Assembly: GCF_030161635.1 (NCBI RefSeq)
Contig: NZ_BSUO01000001.1
Coordinates: 1,717,199-1,781,198, forward strand
Length of the DNA: 64,000 bases
Origin: Mobilicoccus caccae
GTDB taxonomy: Bacteria > Actinomycetota > Actinomycetes > Actinomycetales > Dermatophilaceae
Direction of reading: 5' to 3'
Shown: piece by piece, positions 49,313 through 57,588 of the stretch
Numbering within the stretch: the stretch's first letter is position 1
How the letters are laid out: each line of letters begins with the position of its first letter
Program-made: the position numbers and the translations under genes
The notes under the pieces: model-generated
Databases searched by the model: none
Seen by the model: only the letters and a program-made list of their open reading frames with translations
Told to the model about the DNA's origin: nothing

Positions 49313-50016
49313 CTCGATCCCTCATTGTGGATGCCTCTACGCTCCAGGGGAACTTCACAGGGGCGACGCGAGGTTCTTCGCCCGCATCGGCAAGGAGCAC
49401 TTCCGCCGGGAGGAAGACGGCTCGTTCACCCAGACCGAGACGACCTACCACCACCTGGTGATGTTCGGACGGTCGGCCGAGCATGCACACGCGAACTTCG
49501 CTCAGGGCGACAACTTCGTGGCCGAGGGCTACACGCGCCCGGTCAACTACGAGCGCAACGGCCAGGCGATCGAGGGCGAAGAATTCATCGCCAAGAAGAT
49601 CGGCCACGACGCCGCGCGAACCCGCTACGAGGTGGACCGCACCCCGCGCAACTCGGCCGGACGAGACGCAGCCGCCTACGAGTCCCCGCGACGGACGAAC
49701 GCTGCGGCCCAGGCCACGCCGGTCAGCATGTGAGTTCGGGAGCCACGCCATGACGAACGATCAGAACCAAGAACCCACATCACCCGATCTCCCCGTCGGC
49801 CCGTCCGAAGTGGATGAGCCCGACGTGTTCGACGGGCCGCCCCGCGTCACCAACGCCGACATGCCCGACCCGCCACACCCGGTGAACTGGAACCTGCTCA
49901 CCGCTCACGAGCTGGAGCAGGAATGGCTCGCGCTGAACCGGTGGGTGGACTGGCTGCGCCGCACCTACGGACTGCAAGGGCCTTGCCCCCGATCTTTGGA
50001 CACGGGGTGTGTTGGA

Positions 50017-50925
50017 TTACGCGGCTTCCGGGATGGTAGTCGCGAGGTTGTTCTCGTAGGTGTTCGGGGACACCTGGCCGAGGTAGGAGTGGCGCCGGCG
50101 GGTGTTGTAGCGGACCGCCCATCGGAAGACCTCGCGGCGGCATGATGCTTCGTCGGAGTAGGTCGCGGCGCCGGCCAGGGTCTCTCGTTTGAGGGTGGCG
50201 TTGAACGACTCCGCGAGGGCGTTGTCGGCGCTCGTGCCGACGGCACCGAGGGACCGGATCACGCCGAGCTGCCCGCAGAGCTTGGCGTAGTCCTTGGAGG
50301 TGTAGACCGAGCCGTGGTCGGCGTGGAAGATCGCCCCGCGCAGGCTGCCTCGGTCGGCGAGGGCGGCCTTGAGCGCATCCTCGACGAGGCTGGTGCGCAT
50401 GTGGTTCGCGACCGCCCAGCCGGCGAGCTTTCGGGAGCAGCAGTCGATCACGGTCGCCAGGTAAAGGTTCGACCCGTCGGCAAGCGGCAGGTAAGTGATG
50501 TCTCCGACGTACTTGGTGTTCACGCTCGCGGCGGTGAAGTGCCGCTTCAGCAGGTCGGGCACCTTCTGGTCTGAGGGTTCGGGGATCGTGGTGCGGACCT
50601 TCCGCCGGAGCCGGATCCCGGCCAGGCCGTTCTCAGCCATCACGCGTGCGACGCGCTTGTGGTTGACCCGATCCTCGACATCGACGCCGTCGTTGAGCTC
50701 TGCGGTCACCCGCGGCGCACCGTAGGCCTTGTCACCGCCCTGGGCAGGGTCCTGGACCGCACGGATCCGGTCCGCGAGCTCATCGTCTGCGGCAGCGCGT
50801 TCGGCTCGCGCCGGCGCAGCGTTCTCCCAGGCGTAGAACGAGGACCTGTTGATCTCGATGACCTCACACAGCCGCTTCACCTTGAAGGTGTCTCGGTGGT
50901 CGGCAACGAACTGGAAGCGGCTCAC
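50017..50925 (-). CDS. IS3-family transposase OrfB (IS-X2)
   Basis: This 302-residue DDE transposase has the core KYVGDITYLPLADGSNLYLA, FHADHGSVYTSKDYAKLC and NALAESFNATLKRETL. It is clearly homologous to OrfB of IS-X1 but differs at many positions, including a four-residue insertion (AQGGDK region), so the two elements arrived separately. Confidence 0.92.
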   Translation of the reverse strand: MSRFQFVADHRDTFKVKRLCEVIEINRSSFYAWENAAPARAERAAADDELADRIRAVQDPAQGGDKAYGAPRVTAELNDGVDVEDRVNHKRVARVMAENGLAGIRLRRKVRTTIPEPSDQKVPDLLKRHFTAASVNTKYVGDITYLPLADGSNLYLATVIDCCSRKLAGWAVANHMRTSLVEDALKAALADRGSLRGAIFHADHGSVYTSKDYAKLCGQLGVIRSLGAVGTSADNALAESFNATLKRETLAGAATYSDEASCRREVFRWAVRYNTRRRHSYLGQVSPNTYENNLATTIPEAA

Positions 50926-51254
50926 CAGTTCGTCTCCCCAGCGAAATACTTTGCCGCCTGACGAAGTATCGACTTCTCGGTCTCGATCTTGGTCTTGTCC
51001 GCCTCGAGCTCGGCGACCCGGGCTTCGAGCCGGGCAACCTTCTCGGCCTGTGTCTCCGGCCTTCCGGTCGGCGGCTTGCTGCTGGTGATCGCGGTGGTCG
51101 TCGAACCCGTGCCGAACGTCTTGACCCAGTCCGACAAGGTGCCTCGGGAGATCCCAAGGTCGTCGGCGATGCCTCTCAACGTGGCACCGGGTGTGGACTC
51201 GTACAGATCAACGGCCTGCCGACGGAACTCGTCGGTGTAGTTCTTCCTGGCCAT
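50922..51254 (-). CDS. IS3-family transposase OrfA (IS-X2)
   Basis: ATG 51254 gives 110 residues: MARKNYTDEFRRQAVDLYES, the helix-turn-helix GIADDLGISRGTLSDWVKTF and a coiled-coil tail with KVARLEARVAELEADKTKIE. It overlaps orfB by ATGA. A longer start at 51305 would use the terminal repeat and is unlikely. Confidence 0.9.
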   Translation of the reverse strand: MARKNYTDEFRRQAVDLYESTPGATLRGIADDLGISRGTLSDWVKTFGTGSTTTAITSSKPPTGRPETQAEKVARLEARVAELEADKTKIETEKSILRQAAKYFAGETNW

Positions 51255-51699
51255 AGACGGGATCATCTCGCTTCCCCAGCACGATGCTGGATTCAGCGTG
51301 TCCAAGATCAGGGGTCAAGCCCCCAAGTCTCGGTGATTCCACCGTTCTGGCACCACCACCCGGAGATGGTCTGGGAGCTGTCGGCACTGCACCTGCACTG
51401 GCTTGGGGCCTACGACCCCGAGCAGAACGCGTCCGCACCCCTCGGCTGGCACCGCGACTTCGCCGACGCGCGAGAACGCCTCCGCTACTGGGTCACCGCC
51501 TGCAGCACGCGCGGGGACCGCGACCGTCCCACCCGGCAGGCCGCCTGGCCCGGCGAAGAGTCCCCTTCAATCCAGGAGGTGAAGTTCGACGACAGGGACG
51601 AGGAGTTCGCGGACTTCGTGATCGCCCAGGTCCGCAAGCGCCAGGAAGCCGAAGACGAGTTCTACGCCAACCTGGCCGACGACGAGGGTCCGTAGACCG

Positions 51700-51927
51700 A
51701 TGAGCCGCTATGCCAAGAAGACCGACCGTCGCCCGTACGAGGAGCGGTCGTTCTCCGTCCGGGCCGTCCACCGCGACCGTGCCGACCTGCACAAGCTCGC
51801 CGAGGTCCTCATCCGGCTGACGTTGCAGGAGACCGGCGAGAGCCGCGCGGCCCGCGAGGCCACGCGGGTACCCGACACCTACCGGGCGGCGACGGATGGC
51901 CTGGCCGCCTCTGAAGCCGCCCGGTAG
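51700..51927 (+). CDS. Small basic protein of unknown function before the integrase
   Basis: The 75-residue product begins MSRYAKKTDRRPYEERSFSVRAVHRDRADLHK, followed by a helical part (LAEVLIRLTLQETGESRAAREA). The basic start suggests nucleic-acid contact. Genes of this size often stand before the recombinase in such elements and could encode a directionality factor, but nothing in the sequence proves this. It starts 4 bp after the DUF4913 stop. Confidence 0.55.
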   Translation: MSRYAKKTDRRPYEERSFSVRAVHRDRADLHKLAEVLIRLTLQETGESRAAREATRVPDTYRAATDGLAASEAAR

Positions 51928-51929
51928 AA

Positions 51930-52105
51930 TGAACCGTGCAAGCCTCGCGATGCGGGGTGTTGTGGCCTAAACCTCGCCGCTCGGCGGGCAACACGCACCG
52001 AGACCATCGGGTCTCGCCCTACAGCCTTCACCGGCTGCTCTCACGATCAACACCCCCTCCCACGAACAGTTGGGAGCGCGAGGGTCGAACCGCGTGAGAG
52101 TGAGA
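51930..52105 (+). ncRNA. Structured leader RNA candidate before the integrase gene
   Basis: A TAGAAT box at about 51924 could serve as a -10, followed by about 180 bases without a gene. Visible pairings are 51999-52005 with 52010-52016 (7 bp), 52022-52026 with 52033-52037 (5 bp), 52057-52062 with 52071-52076 (6 bp), and an 8-bp long-range stem 52038-52045 with 52093-52100 that encloses the last hairpin and ends 10 bases before the integrase ATG. It could be a regulatory leader or part of an attachment region; no known RNA family is recognised. Confidence 0.4.
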
Positions 52106-53014
52106 CCCCGATGACCACCATTGCCGACGATCCGGCAGCCAGCCTCACCGACCCGCCGAAGACAATGGCTGCCGCTGTGTCCTACCTGCGGGTCTCAACC
52201 CGCGAGCAGGCTGAGAAGGGCGGCACGGACGAGGGCTTCTCGATCCCAGCCCAACGCGAAGCGACCAGGCGCAAGGCCGAACAACTCGGCGCCGGCATCG
52301 TCGAGGAGTTCATCGACGCGGGAGCCTCGGCCAAGTCGTCCGACCGGCCCGAACTGATGCGGATGATCCAGTACGTAAAGACCAACAAGGTCGCATACTG
52401 CATCGTCCACAAGGTCGACCGGCTCGCCAGGAACCGCGCCGACGACGTGAGCATCCACCTCGCACTCCAACAGTGCGGGGTCATGCTCGTATCCGCGACG
52501 GAGAACATCGACGAGACCCCGTCGGGGATGCTCCTGCACGGCATCATGTCCACGATCGCCGAGTTCTACTCCCGCAACCTCGCCACCGAAGTCACCAAGG
52601 GCATGACCCAGAAGGCCATCGGTGGCGGCACGAACGGACGAGCACCCATCGGTTACCTCAACGTCCGCAAGCGCGACGAGTTGGGGCGCGAGCTCCGCAC
52701 CATCGAACTCGATCCCGAGCGAGCACCGATGATCGAGTGGGCATTCAAGGCATACGCATCCGGGAACTGGAGCGTCAGCCAGCTCCACGACGAACTCACC
52801 TCGCGCGGACTGCGCAGCCTGCCCACGCCGAAGAGGCCGGCGAAGCCCTTGGCCGTGTCCACCATCCATCGCCTCCTGATCAACCCGTACTACAAGGGCG
52901 ATGTCATCTACCGAGGCACCCGATACAAGGGCAACCACCCGGCGGGGACTGCTGCACGGGTAGGTGACACCGAGTCTGTGGTGCTCTGAGGCGCCGCAGG
53001 GAAGGATGTGCACC

Positions 53015-53308
53015 ATGCCCAAGCCCTATCCCCAGGAGTTCCGGGACGATGTCGTCCGGGTCGCCCGTCAACGCGAGGAGGGGGTGACGATCAAGCAGGT
53101 GGCCAAGGACTTCGGGATCTCCGAGTCGTGCCTGACGAACTGGATGACCCAGGCCGACCGCGACGCCGGCATCAGGCCCGGCGCCGACCGCGAGGAGCTG
53201 GCCGAGCTGCGCGAGGCCAAACGGCGCATCCGGCTGCTGGAGCAGGAGAACGAGGTCCTGCGCCGCGCCGCGGCGTACCTGTCTCAGGCGAACATCTCCC
53301 CAAAATGA
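53015..53308 (+). CDS. IS3-family transposase OrfA (IS-W)
   Basis: This 97-residue protein begins MPKPYPQEFRDDVVRVARQR, with the helix-turn-helix VAKDFGISESCLTNWMTQAD and a coiled-coil tail (LREAKRRIRLLEQENEVLRRAAAYL, in part). It overlaps the orfB start by 4 bp (ATGA at 53305). Confidence 0.92.
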   Translation: MPKPYPQEFRDDVVRVARQREEGVTIKQVAKDFGISESCLTNWMTQADRDAGIRPGADREELAELREAKRRIRLLEQENEVLRRAAAYLSQANISPK

Positions 53309-53390
53309 TGTACCCGCTCGTCCGCGAGCTGGCCGGCGACGGGATGAAGTTCCCCCTGGAGCGTAGAGGCATCCACAATGAGGGATCGAG

Positions 53391-53681
53391 ATGCCAGAGA
53401 AGCGTAAGAAGTACGACCGGGAGTTCCGTGAGGGAGCGGTCCGGATCGTCGAGGAGACGAACAAGCCGATCGCGCAGGTCGCTCGCGATCTTGGCGTGAA
53501 CGAGGGCACGCTGGGCAACTGGGTCCAACGCGCCCGTGCCGCACGCGAGGGTCATGGAGAGCTGTCCAAGGACGACTACGAGGAGCTGAAACGGCTGCGC
53601 GCCGAGGTCGCCGAGCTGCGGATGGAGCGTGATGTCCTCAAGCGATCCGTGGTCCTGTGGGTGAAGGAGGCGACGAAGTGA
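53391..53681 (+). CDS. IS3-family transposase OrfA (IS-Z2)
   Basis: Identical in translation to the IS-Z1 OrfA (96 residues, helix-turn-helix and coiled coil). It overlaps orfB by GTGA. Confidence 0.92.
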   Translation: MPEKRKKYDREFREGAVRIVEETNKPIAQVARDLGVNEGTLGNWVQRARAAREGHGELSKDDYEELKRLRAEVAELRMERDVLKRSVVLWVKEATK

Positions 53682-54619
53682 GCGTGGCACGCTTCATCGC
53701 CGACCAGAGGACCAACTACGCCGTGCCACACGCCCTTGTCTGCTCGCTGCTCGGAGTCTCCGAAGCGTGGTTCTACAAGTGGATCAAGCGCGCCGACGGT
53801 CCCGGCGCTGCCAGCGGGCTGTTCACCGACACCGACCGCCGCCGCGACACCGTCGACCGCGCGGTGCGCGTCGCGTTCAAGAACGCCAAGGGCCTGCACG
53901 GCTCACCGCGCTTGCACGCCGACCTGCGCGAGGCTGGCTGGCAGATCAGCGAGAAGACGGTCGCCGAGTCGATGCGCCGCCAAGGCCTGGTCGCCCGCGT
54001 CATCAAGCGGCGCAGCGGCCTGACCAGGCAGGACAAGACCGCACCCAAGTTCCCGGACCTGGTGCGTCGCAACTTCACCGCGCCGGCGCCGAACTGCAAG
54101 TGGGTCGGCGACATCACCGAGATCCCCACGGCCGAGGGCAAGCTGTACCTGGCCACCGTGATCGACCTGTACTCGCGCCGGTTGCTCGGCGCGGCCACCA
54201 GTGCCCACCCCGACGCTGACCTGGCGTGCGCGGCGATCCAGATGGCCGTGACCGCTCGCGGCGGCAAGGAGGCGATCTGGCGCGAGGACGAGTCCGACCG
54301 GGTCATCTTCCACACCGACCGGGGCTCGACCTACACGGCGACCTCGTTCACCCGGCTCTGCGCCGACCTCGGGATCCGCCAGTCGATGGGCCGGGTCGGG
54401 TCGTGCTTCGACAACGCCGCCGCCGAGGCGTTCTTCTCCTCCCTGGAGTGGGAGGTCCTGTCCCGGCAGGCGTTCGACACCCGAGCCCAGGCCCGGGCCC
54501 TGGTCATCGACTGGGCCTACGGATTCTACAACCACCAACGCCGGCATAGCGCGGCTGGCATGATGTCACCGGTCAACTACGAGCAGTCCACCGCAGCGTC
54601 CGTCCCGGACGCCGCGTAG
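53678..54619 (+). CDS. IS3-family transposase OrfB (IS-Z2)
   Basis: Identical in translation to the IS-Z1 OrfB. The GTG start at 53678 overlaps the orfA stop, and all three DDE residues are present, so this copy could be active. Confidence 0.92.
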   Translation: MSVARFIADQRTNYAVPHALVCSLLGVSEAWFYKWIKRADGPGAASGLFTDTDRRRDTVDRAVRVAFKNAKGLHGSPRLHADLREAGWQISEKTVAESMRRQGLVARVIKRRSGLTRQDKTAPKFPDLVRRNFTAPAPNCKWVGDITEIPTAEGKLYLATVIDLYSRRLLGAATSAHPDADLACAAIQMAVTARGGKEAIWREDESDRVIFHTDRGSTYTATSFTRLCADLGIRQSMGRVGSCFDNAAAEAFFSSLEWEVLSRQAFDTRAQARALVIDWAYGFYNHQRRHSAAGMMSPVNYEQSTAASVPDAA

Positions 54620-56293
54620 CCCGAAGCCCTCCACGATCCGGGGGAACCACAGGATCCCCGTCACGGTGACGTGCCGGGTGCTGAAGATCGCTCGTCAGCC
54701 GTACTACCGGTGGCTGAAGGAACCGGTCACCGACGCCGAGCTGGCGGCCGCCTACCGCGCGAACGCGCTGTTTGACGCCCACCGCGACGACCCCGAGTTC
54801 GGGCACCGGCTGCTGGCCGACGAGGCCCGTGAGGCCGGGGAGGGCATGTGCGACCGGACCGCGTGGCGGATCTGCTCGGAGAACGGCTGGTGGAGTGTGT
54901 TCGGTAAGAAGCGCGGCAAGAACGGCAAGCCCGGTCCGCCGGCGCATGAGGACCTCGTCGAGCGGGACTTCACCGCGGCCGGCCCGAACCAGCTGTGGCT
55001 GACCGACATCACCGAGCACCCCACCGGTGAGGGCAAGCTCTACATGTGCGCGGTCAAGGACGTCTGGTCGGGCCGCATCGTCGGCTACTCCATCGATGCC
55101 CGGATGAAGTCACGCCTGGCGGTGCAGGCCCTGGACAACGCCGTGGCGACCCGCGCCGCGCACGGCATGGACGTCGCCGGCTGCATCGTCCACTCCGACA
55201 GGGGCAGCCAGTTCCGGTCGCGGAAGTACCTGGCCGCGCTGCGCCGCCACCACCTGGTCGGATCCATGGGCCAGGTCGGCACGAGCGCCGACAACGCCGC
55301 GATGGAGTCGTTCTTCGCTCTCCTGCAGAAGAACGTCCTGGACCGCCGCCGCTGGGCCACCCGCCAGGACCTACGCATCAGCATCGTCACCTGGCTCGAG
55401 CGGACCTACCACCGCCGCCGGCGCCAGGACCGACTCGGTCGGTTGACGCCCATCGAATACGAGGCCACCATAGCCACAGCCGCCACTCAGGCGGCCTGAC
55501 CCAACCTGTCACCTACCCGTGCAGCAGTCCCGCGCTCGTGCCTGCCGAGGTCTGGTACCAGGTCCAGTCCGTGCTCACCGCGCACCAGTGCGCCGTCGAG
55601 GCGACCCAAGTCCACGGCCACTACCTCAAAGGCACTATCCACTGCGGCCAGTGCGGTTCGCGGCTCATCGTCTCCAACGCGAAGAACCGCCACGGCAACG
55701 TGTACTGCTACTTCGTCTGCTCCGGCCGACACTCCAAGCGGACCGACTGCACGCGCCAGGCGATGCTCATCGAGGATGTCGAGAAGCTCGTCGAGGACTA
55801 CTACTCTCGCGTGCAGATCACGCCGGCTCAGCAGGACGCACTCGCGGGGATGCTCCACCACGAGTTCGACCGGCTCATGGCCGCCGAAACCGAGGAATTG
55901 GAACGCCTCACCACCAGCCGCGACCGGCTCGAAAGCGAGCAGGACCGGCTCATGCAGGCGCACTACGCCGACGCGATCCCGCTGACCGTGCTCAAGCGCG
56001 AGCAGGACCGAATCGTCGCCGAACTCGACAAGGTGACCCGACGTATCGACGCCCACTTCGGCGACTACGCCGACGCCCGCGCCCACCTCGACGACGCCCT
56101 CGGACTGCTCGCCAACTGCGCCGACATCTACGCCCGCTGCGACGACACCAACCGGCGGCTATGCAACCAGGCGTTCTTCACGAAGGTCTACATCGACGAG
56201 GACAACGAGCTGCGCGTCGAGCACAACCGGCCCTTCGAAATGCTCCTCGATCCGCAGGTCAACGCCAACGCTCTGACCTGGGCCGCAGACGCA

Positions 56294-56347
56294 CACAAGG
56301 CCCGAACCTCCACCAACGTTTCCGTTGGCAAGGGTTCGAGCCTTGTG
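56294..56347. repeat. Imperfect inverted repeat next to tRNA-Val(CAC)
   Basis: Two 24-base arms (56294-56317 and 56324-56347) match at 19 of 24 positions and lie just beyond the 3' end of tRNA-Val. It may be the tRNA terminator, or part of the integration site, as it also lies inside the integrase reading frame. Confidence 0.5.
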
Positions 56348-56354
56348 CGTGGGG

Positions 56355-56428
56355 TGGACGTAGCAGGACTCGAACCTGCGACCTCTCGCGTGTGAAGCGA
56401 ACGCTCTAACCAACTGAGCTATACGTCC
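56355..56428 (-). tRNA. tRNA-Val (anticodon CAC)
   Basis: A complete 74-base cloverleaf: acceptor GGACGTA/TACGTCC, D arm with AGTTGGTTA, anticodon loop TTCACAC (anticodon CAC) and T loop TTCGAGT. The terminal CCA is not encoded. The integrase frame ends inside it on the other strand, which makes its 3' half the likely attachment site of the conjugative element. Confidence 0.95.
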
Positions 56429-56495
56429 GTGAACCGCCACGTCACCTTACCCGCCGGTGGCCCCGGTCTCCAACTCGCCTCCGCCGTGGACGGCC

Positions 56496-57020
56496 TCAGA
56501 GGGCGAGATGAGCCTGCATGAACGTGGTGACCTCATCGGGGACCCACGCCGGGATGCCGCTCAGCTTCAGCGTGGTCCACAACACGGCGTTGACGAACAG
56601 ACACGTGAGCAGCACGATCCCGCCGCGGATCCACAGGCTCTGCTGCTGCACCCAGGCGTTCCATTCGATGACCTTGCCGACCCCGTACCCGTGCAGTCGG
56701 CGTGCCCAGTGGAACTCCGAGGCCCAGATGCTGACGCCGATGAACACGATGACCCAGCCGGGGCCGGGCAGCGGGACGAGGGCGAGCCCGACGGCGACGA
56801 TGACGAACCCGATGGTCGCGATGACGATGCGGTAGATGCGCAGCGACTGCGGGTTGGCGCGGATGCGTCGGCGCCATTCCCAGTCACGCGGTCGCTTGAT
56901 CCCCGTCGACGTCGATCCGGTACGCCACCGGCGCTTCCGTGTCCTGCCGGCGGGCTCGGCTCCCTCCGCGGGAGGGGTCGGCGAAGCCGTGTCGGTACCG
57001 CCGGTCCGCATCTCCGTCAT
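56496..57020 (-). CDS. PGPGW-family (TIGR02611-type) membrane protein
   Basis: The ATG at 57020 has an AGAGGGGG site at good distance, so it is preferred to the one at 57050. The 174-residue product has a basic N-terminus (RTRKRRWRTG), a membrane helix, the signature LVPLPGPGWVIVFIGVSIWASEF and further hydrophobic segments. The family is widespread in actinobacteria; its function is unknown. Confidence 0.85.
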   Translation of the reverse strand: MTEMRTGGTDTASPTPPAEGAEPAGRTRKRRWRTGSTSTGIKRPRDWEWRRRIRANPQSLRIYRIVIATIGFVIVAVGLALVPLPGPGWVIVFIGVSIWASEFHWARRLHGYGVGKVIEWNAWVQQQSLWIRGGIVLLTCLFVNAVLWTTLKLSGIPAWVPDEVTTFMQAHLAL

Positions 57021-57179
57021 CGCACCCCCTCTCGTCGCGTCCACGCTCAATCATGAACGTGCATCGGCGCCTCTGGGGTTCCCCGGACCGATCGCTCGTC
57101 GGAGCCGATGATGCCACCGGTACGCACGCGCCGCGCCGACCTCTCCGAATCATCCTCAGGGGCAGCCCGATCGAGGGGG

Positions 57180-57395
57180 TCAGTGCCAGGCGAGACCGAG
57201 GCATTCCACCGCGGAGACGCGGGCCGCCTGGGCCCACTCCGGCGTGGAATCGCCCCACCAGGGGTTCTCGCGGGCCCGCCGCATGGCGTCGACGAGGTCA
57301 TCGGCCGCGACGGTCAGCCACGTGCCGGGCCGATCCTCGTGCGAGGTCAGCAGGACGCTGTAGAGACGCGTGCCGACCGGGCTCATGACGCTCAT
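57180..57395 (-). CDS. Small protein of unknown function
   Basis: A 71-residue product (ATG 57395, or 57386) with LYSVLLTSHEDRPGTWLTVAAD, then a helical DDLVDAMRRARENPWWGD and PEWAQAARVSAVECLG. No family is recognised and there are no membrane segments. Codon use looks genuine and it stands alone between two other genes. The actual start is uncertain. Confidence 0.45.
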   Translation of the reverse strand: MSVMSPVGTRLYSVLLTSHEDRPGTWLTVAADDLVDAMRRARENPWWGDSTPEWAQAARVSAVECLGLAWH

Positions 57396-57588
57396 CGGGA
57401 TGTCACTCCTGAATATCTGGGTATCCGGGTGGGGTGTGTGGCTCGAACAGGCGGATACGAGGTGGTCACCTCCTGTCGGCGCGCGCGTGCGACTCGTGAG
57501 GTGAACCGGGGGTCGGCACGCCCGCCACGCCCCCGGTTCTTGCGCAACCTCGGAGACCGCGAGCGACCGCCTCACCCGCTCCCGTCGA

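Larger units (their letters stand above)
48052..49357 (-). mobile_element. IS3-family element IS-Z1 in ssb
   Basis: A 1,306-bp element with TG...CA ends (TGTGGTTCCCCCGG at one, TGAAGTTCCCCTGG at the other, read inward) and a CAG target duplication (48049-48051 and 49358-49360). It encodes intact orfA and orfB on the minus strand. The proteins are identical to those of IS-Z2; the DNA is one base shorter, in a C run near the orfA end. Confidence 0.93.
47981..49733 (+). pseudogene. ssb: Single-stranded DNA-binding protein, split by IS-Z1
   Basis: The first 71 bp (47981-48051) encode MAIHTQESLSGFIASEPLL and the rest follows at 49361-49733 (GDARFFARIGKEHFRREEDG, YHHLVMFGRSAEHAHANFAQGDNFVAEG), an OB-fold with the usual SSB pattern. 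Removing IS-Z1 and one CAG gives an exact 147-residue frame. The start has a clear AGGAGG site. Conjugative elements often bring their own SSB to protect the transferred strand. Confidence 0.87.
49978..51323 (-). mobile_element. IS3-family element IS-X2 in the DUF4913 gene
   Basis: The 1,346-bp element has imperfect 27-bp terminal repeats (49978-50004 and 51297-51323, beginning GGGCCTTG and GGGGCTTG read inward) and a CAA target duplication (49975-49977 and 51324-51326). Its orfs are intact, on the minus strand, and related but not identical to those of IS-X1. Confidence 0.92.
49750..51695 (+). pseudogene. DUF4913-family protein, split by IS-X2
   Basis: The left part (49750-49977) encodes an acidic start and the segment LEQEWLALNRWVDWLRRTYG. 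The right part (51327-51695) continues with VSVIPPFWHHHPEMVWELSALHLHWLGAYD and a DRPTRQAAWPGEE block. Joining them through a single CAA restores 198 residues with the Trp/His-rich core of DUF4913. These proteins are common beside SSB and recombinase genes in actinobacterial mobile elements; their role is unknown. Confidence 0.85.
53345..54651 (+). mobile_element. IS3-family element IS-Z2 inside IS-W
   Basis: A 1,307-bp second copy of IS-Z in plus orientation, with a GGA target duplication (53342-53344 and 54652-54654) and TG...CA ends. It is the innermost layer of a three-level nest. It has five C bases at 53352-53356 where IS-Z1 has four. Confidence 0.93.
53305..55499 (+). pseudogene. IS3-family transposase OrfB (IS-W), split by IS-Z2
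   Basis: The first 40 bases (53305-53344) encode MMYPLVRELAGDG. After IS-Z2 the frame resumes at 54655 (IPVTVTCRVLKIARQPYYRW) and runs through the DDE core (LWLTDITEHPTGEGKLYMCA, VHSDRGSQFRSRKYL, NAAMESFFALLQKNVL) to 55499. Removal of IS-Z2 and one GGA gives an exact 295-codon frame. Confidence 0.92.
52945..55531 (+). mobile_element. IS3-family element IS-W in the integrase gene, itself split by IS-Z2
   Basis: The ends are a perfect 25-bp inverted repeat (52945-52969 and 55507-55531, starting GGGACTGCTGCACGG) with a GCG duplication (52942-52944 and 55532-55534). Without IS-Z2 and one GGA it is 1,277 bp. It carries orfA and a split orfB. Confidence 0.93.
33803..56350. mobile_element. Remains of an integrative conjugative element
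   Basis: The stretch holds a channel set (34181 to 46129), a coupling protein, SSB, DUF4913 protein and a serine integrase next to tRNA-Val(CAC). The left side is cut at IS-Y1 and no relaxase or replication gene is visible. Four of its genes carry IS insertions. The left attachment site was not found, so the left limit is that of the visible remains. Confidence 0.75.
52111..56395 (+). pseudogene. Large serine recombinase (integrase), split by IS-W
   Basis: The left part (52111-52944) holds the catalytic domain with the nucleophile Ser in SYLRVSTREQAEKGG, HKVDRLARNRADD, and the recombinase domain start (APIGYLNVRKRDELGRE, VSTIHRLLINPYYKGD). The right part (55535-56395) holds the zinc-ribbon region (IHCGQCGSRLIVSN, VCSGRHSKRTDC) and the coiled coil. 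Removing IS-W and one GCG gives an exact 564-residue frame. The last residues (GLEPATSRV) are encoded by antisense of tRNA-Val, so the real end may be slightly different in other insertions. Confidence 0.92.

Noticed and set aside
23978..51323. Deletion or inversion between IS-X1 and IS-X2
   Set aside because: Each copy has its own matching target duplication (AGC and CAA), so both are simple insertions.
56360..56395. GLEPATSRV as a genuine C-terminal motif of the integrase
   Set aside because: It is the antisense translation of the tRNA-Val T arm and variable region, a common false tail where genes run into tRNAs.
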